Below the pieces are notes generated by a model that worked only from the letters and a program-made list of their open reading frames with translations, was not told the DNA's origin and made no database searches. A stretch of 64,000 nucleotides of DNA from Corynebacterium marambiense (lineage in GTDB: Bacteria; Actinomycetota; Actinomycetes; Mycobacteriales; Mycobacteriaceae): assembly GCF_016342275.1 (NCBI RefSeq), contig NZ_JAEIOT010000005.1, positions 186,001 to 250,000 of the forward strand, in the 5' to 3' direction. This document shows positions 63,086 through 64,000 of this stretch, in pieces; position 1 is the first letter of the stretch; every line of letters begins with the position of its first letter. A program made the position numbers and the translations under genes.

Positions 63086-64000
63086 ATGACTTTGAAGAAG
63101 ACCATTGCCGCGATGACCGCGGCCGCACTTGCTGTATCCGTGTCCGCCTGCTCGTCCGACTCCGAGGGGGGCAGCGGCTCGGGCAGTGGTTCAGGCGGCA
63201 ATTATGTCACTGCCTGGGGTTCTGAGCCGCAGAACCCGCTGGTTCCGCAGGACACCAACGAGACCGGTGGTGGGCGCATCGTCGAGAGTATCTTTGCGGG
63301 TCTGGTGTACTACGACGCAGAGGGTAAGCCGCACAATGACCTTGCTGAGTCCATCACTCCGGAGGATGGCAATAAGAAGTTCGTCATCAAGATCAAGGAG
63401 GGGGAGACCTTCTCTGACGGCTCCCCGGTGACGGCGAAGAACTTTGTGGACGCCTGGAATTATGCTGTCGAGAACGAAACCTTGTCCAGTTACTTCTTTG
63501 AGCCGATCGAAGGTTATGAGGACGGCAAACCGCTGACCGGACTCGAGATCAACGATGATCACACCTTCACCGTTACCTTGGCTCAGCCGGAAGCGGATTT
63601 CCCGCTGCGTCTCGGGTACTCCGCCTTCTATCCTCTGCCTGATTCAGCCTTCGAAGACATGGATGCCTTTGGCCAGGAACCGATCGGTAACGGCCCCTAC
63701 AAGGTTGCGAAGTGGGCGCACAACCAGTCCCTGACGTTGGTTCCCAACGAGAACTACGACGGCGGACGCAAGGTGCAGAACGATGGCATCGAGTTCGTCT
63801 TCTACCCCAAACAGGACTCGGCCTATGCTGCACTCCTCGACGGTAACCTTGACGTCCTCGATGCAATTCCGGACTCTGCCTTCACCAAGTACAAGAATGA
63901 GCTCGACGGACGCTGGGTCAACGAGCCTTCAGCAGTCTTCCAGTCCTTCACCATCCCGGAGAAGCTGGAGCACTTTAGTGGTGATGAAGGTAAACTCCGC
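63086..64000 (+). CDS. Peptide ABC transporter substrate-binding lipoprotein (OppA/DppA type), N-terminal part
   Basis: The first 305 residues of a family-5 solute-binding protein; the gene runs off the window. Signal and lipobox (AALAVSVSAC), Ser/Gly linker, then YVTAWGSEPQNPLVPQDTNE, SIFAGLVYYDAEGKP, FSDGSPVTAKNFVDAWNYAV and GNGPYKVAKW, all characteristic of oligopeptide-binding proteins. GGAGG lies eight bases before ATG 63086. Genes for permeases and ATPases should follow. Confidence 0.92.
   Translation, partial: MTLKKTIAAMTAAALAVSVSACSSDSEGGSGSGSGSGGNYVTAWGSEPQNPLVPQDTNETGGGRIVESIFAGLVYYDAEGKPHNDLAESITPEDGNKKFVIKIKEGETFSDGSPVTAKNFVDAWNYAVENETLSSYFFEPIEGYEDGKPLTGLEINDDHTFTVTLAQPEADFPLRLGYSAFYPLPDSAFEDMDAFGQEPIGNGPYKVAKWAHNQSLTLVPNENYDGGRKVQNDGIEFVFYPKQDSAYAALLDGNLDVLDAIPDSAFTKYKNELDGRWVNEPSAVFQSFTIPEKLEHFSGDEGKLR

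Overview
The window is GC-rich actinobacterial chromosome, almost certainly from a high-GC Corynebacterium. The evidence is gene content and order: a RipA-type regulator with a DtxR iron box, greA, a DUF4307 gene, the mycothiol amidase mca, a short-chain Z-prenyl diphosphate synthase, coaA and glyA in the order known from corynebacteria and mycobacteria; fumC, glpX, a DUF4245 gene, xseB/xseA, ispH, a DUF6542 gene and ychF; and the MetPS methionine/alanine importer. No host rRNA or complete tRNA gene was seen. Assignments come from reading motifs and neighbours; no database search was run.

Layout. (1) 1-5986 is the right end of an integrated element: tightly overlapping minus-strand genes (a DUF3631-type P-loop ATPase, several small unknown proteins, a repeat protein and an excisionase), a divergent repressor-integrase pair on the plus strand, and the 3' end of a tRNA as the attachment site. 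(2) 5987-6690 is non-coding with a long perfect palindrome. (3) 6691-16253 is conserved core: ripA, a Bax1-I/YccA-like membrane protein, a lipoprotein, greA, DUF4307, mca, uppS, a flavodoxin-like gene, coaA and glyA. (4) 16803-23034 is a type I restriction-modification operon (hsdM, hsdS, hsdR) flanked by hairpins and gene-poor DNA, probably acquired. (5) 23558-26693 holds an alpha/beta hydrolase, a 54-residue Cys-rich protein, a CsoR/CstR-family repressor and a CoA-disulfide reductase-rhodanese fusion with an operator in its promoter. (6) 26866-31652 encodes a membrane-anchored extracellular nuclease and a 5'-nucleotidase, together able to turn external nucleic acid into nucleosides and phosphate. 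(7) 31843-36935 has a DUF5997 gene, a LysR-like effector domain without DNA-binding part, an LGFP lipoprotein, a GNAT acetyltransferase, and a TetR/MFS efflux pair. (8) 37083-51501 is core metabolism and DNA maintenance: fumC, glpX, xseBA, ispH, rmuC, an AI-2E-type exporter, metPS and ychF. (9) 51651-53281 carries a HigBA toxin-antitoxin pair and a frameshifted methyltransferase. (10) 53576-57915 has an Nramp transporter, small membrane proteins and a 2-hydroxyacid dehydrogenase. (11) 58770-62790 is a TPP-riboswitch operon for the thiamine-precursor ECF transporter YkoEDC, followed by a P-loop kinase and a Nudix hydrolase. (12) The window ends inside a peptide ABC transporter binding protein.

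Points that stand out: the C36-A61-C65 pattern of the CsoR-family repressor, which points to sulfur rather than copper sensing; the probable CTG start of the MFS exporter; the 600-bp-spaced repeats in hsdS; the internally duplicated RipA; the unnamed kinase and Nudix enzyme behind the TPP riboswitch; and repeated examples of a -10 box ending 6-8 nt before the start codon, as expected for leaderless mRNAs.
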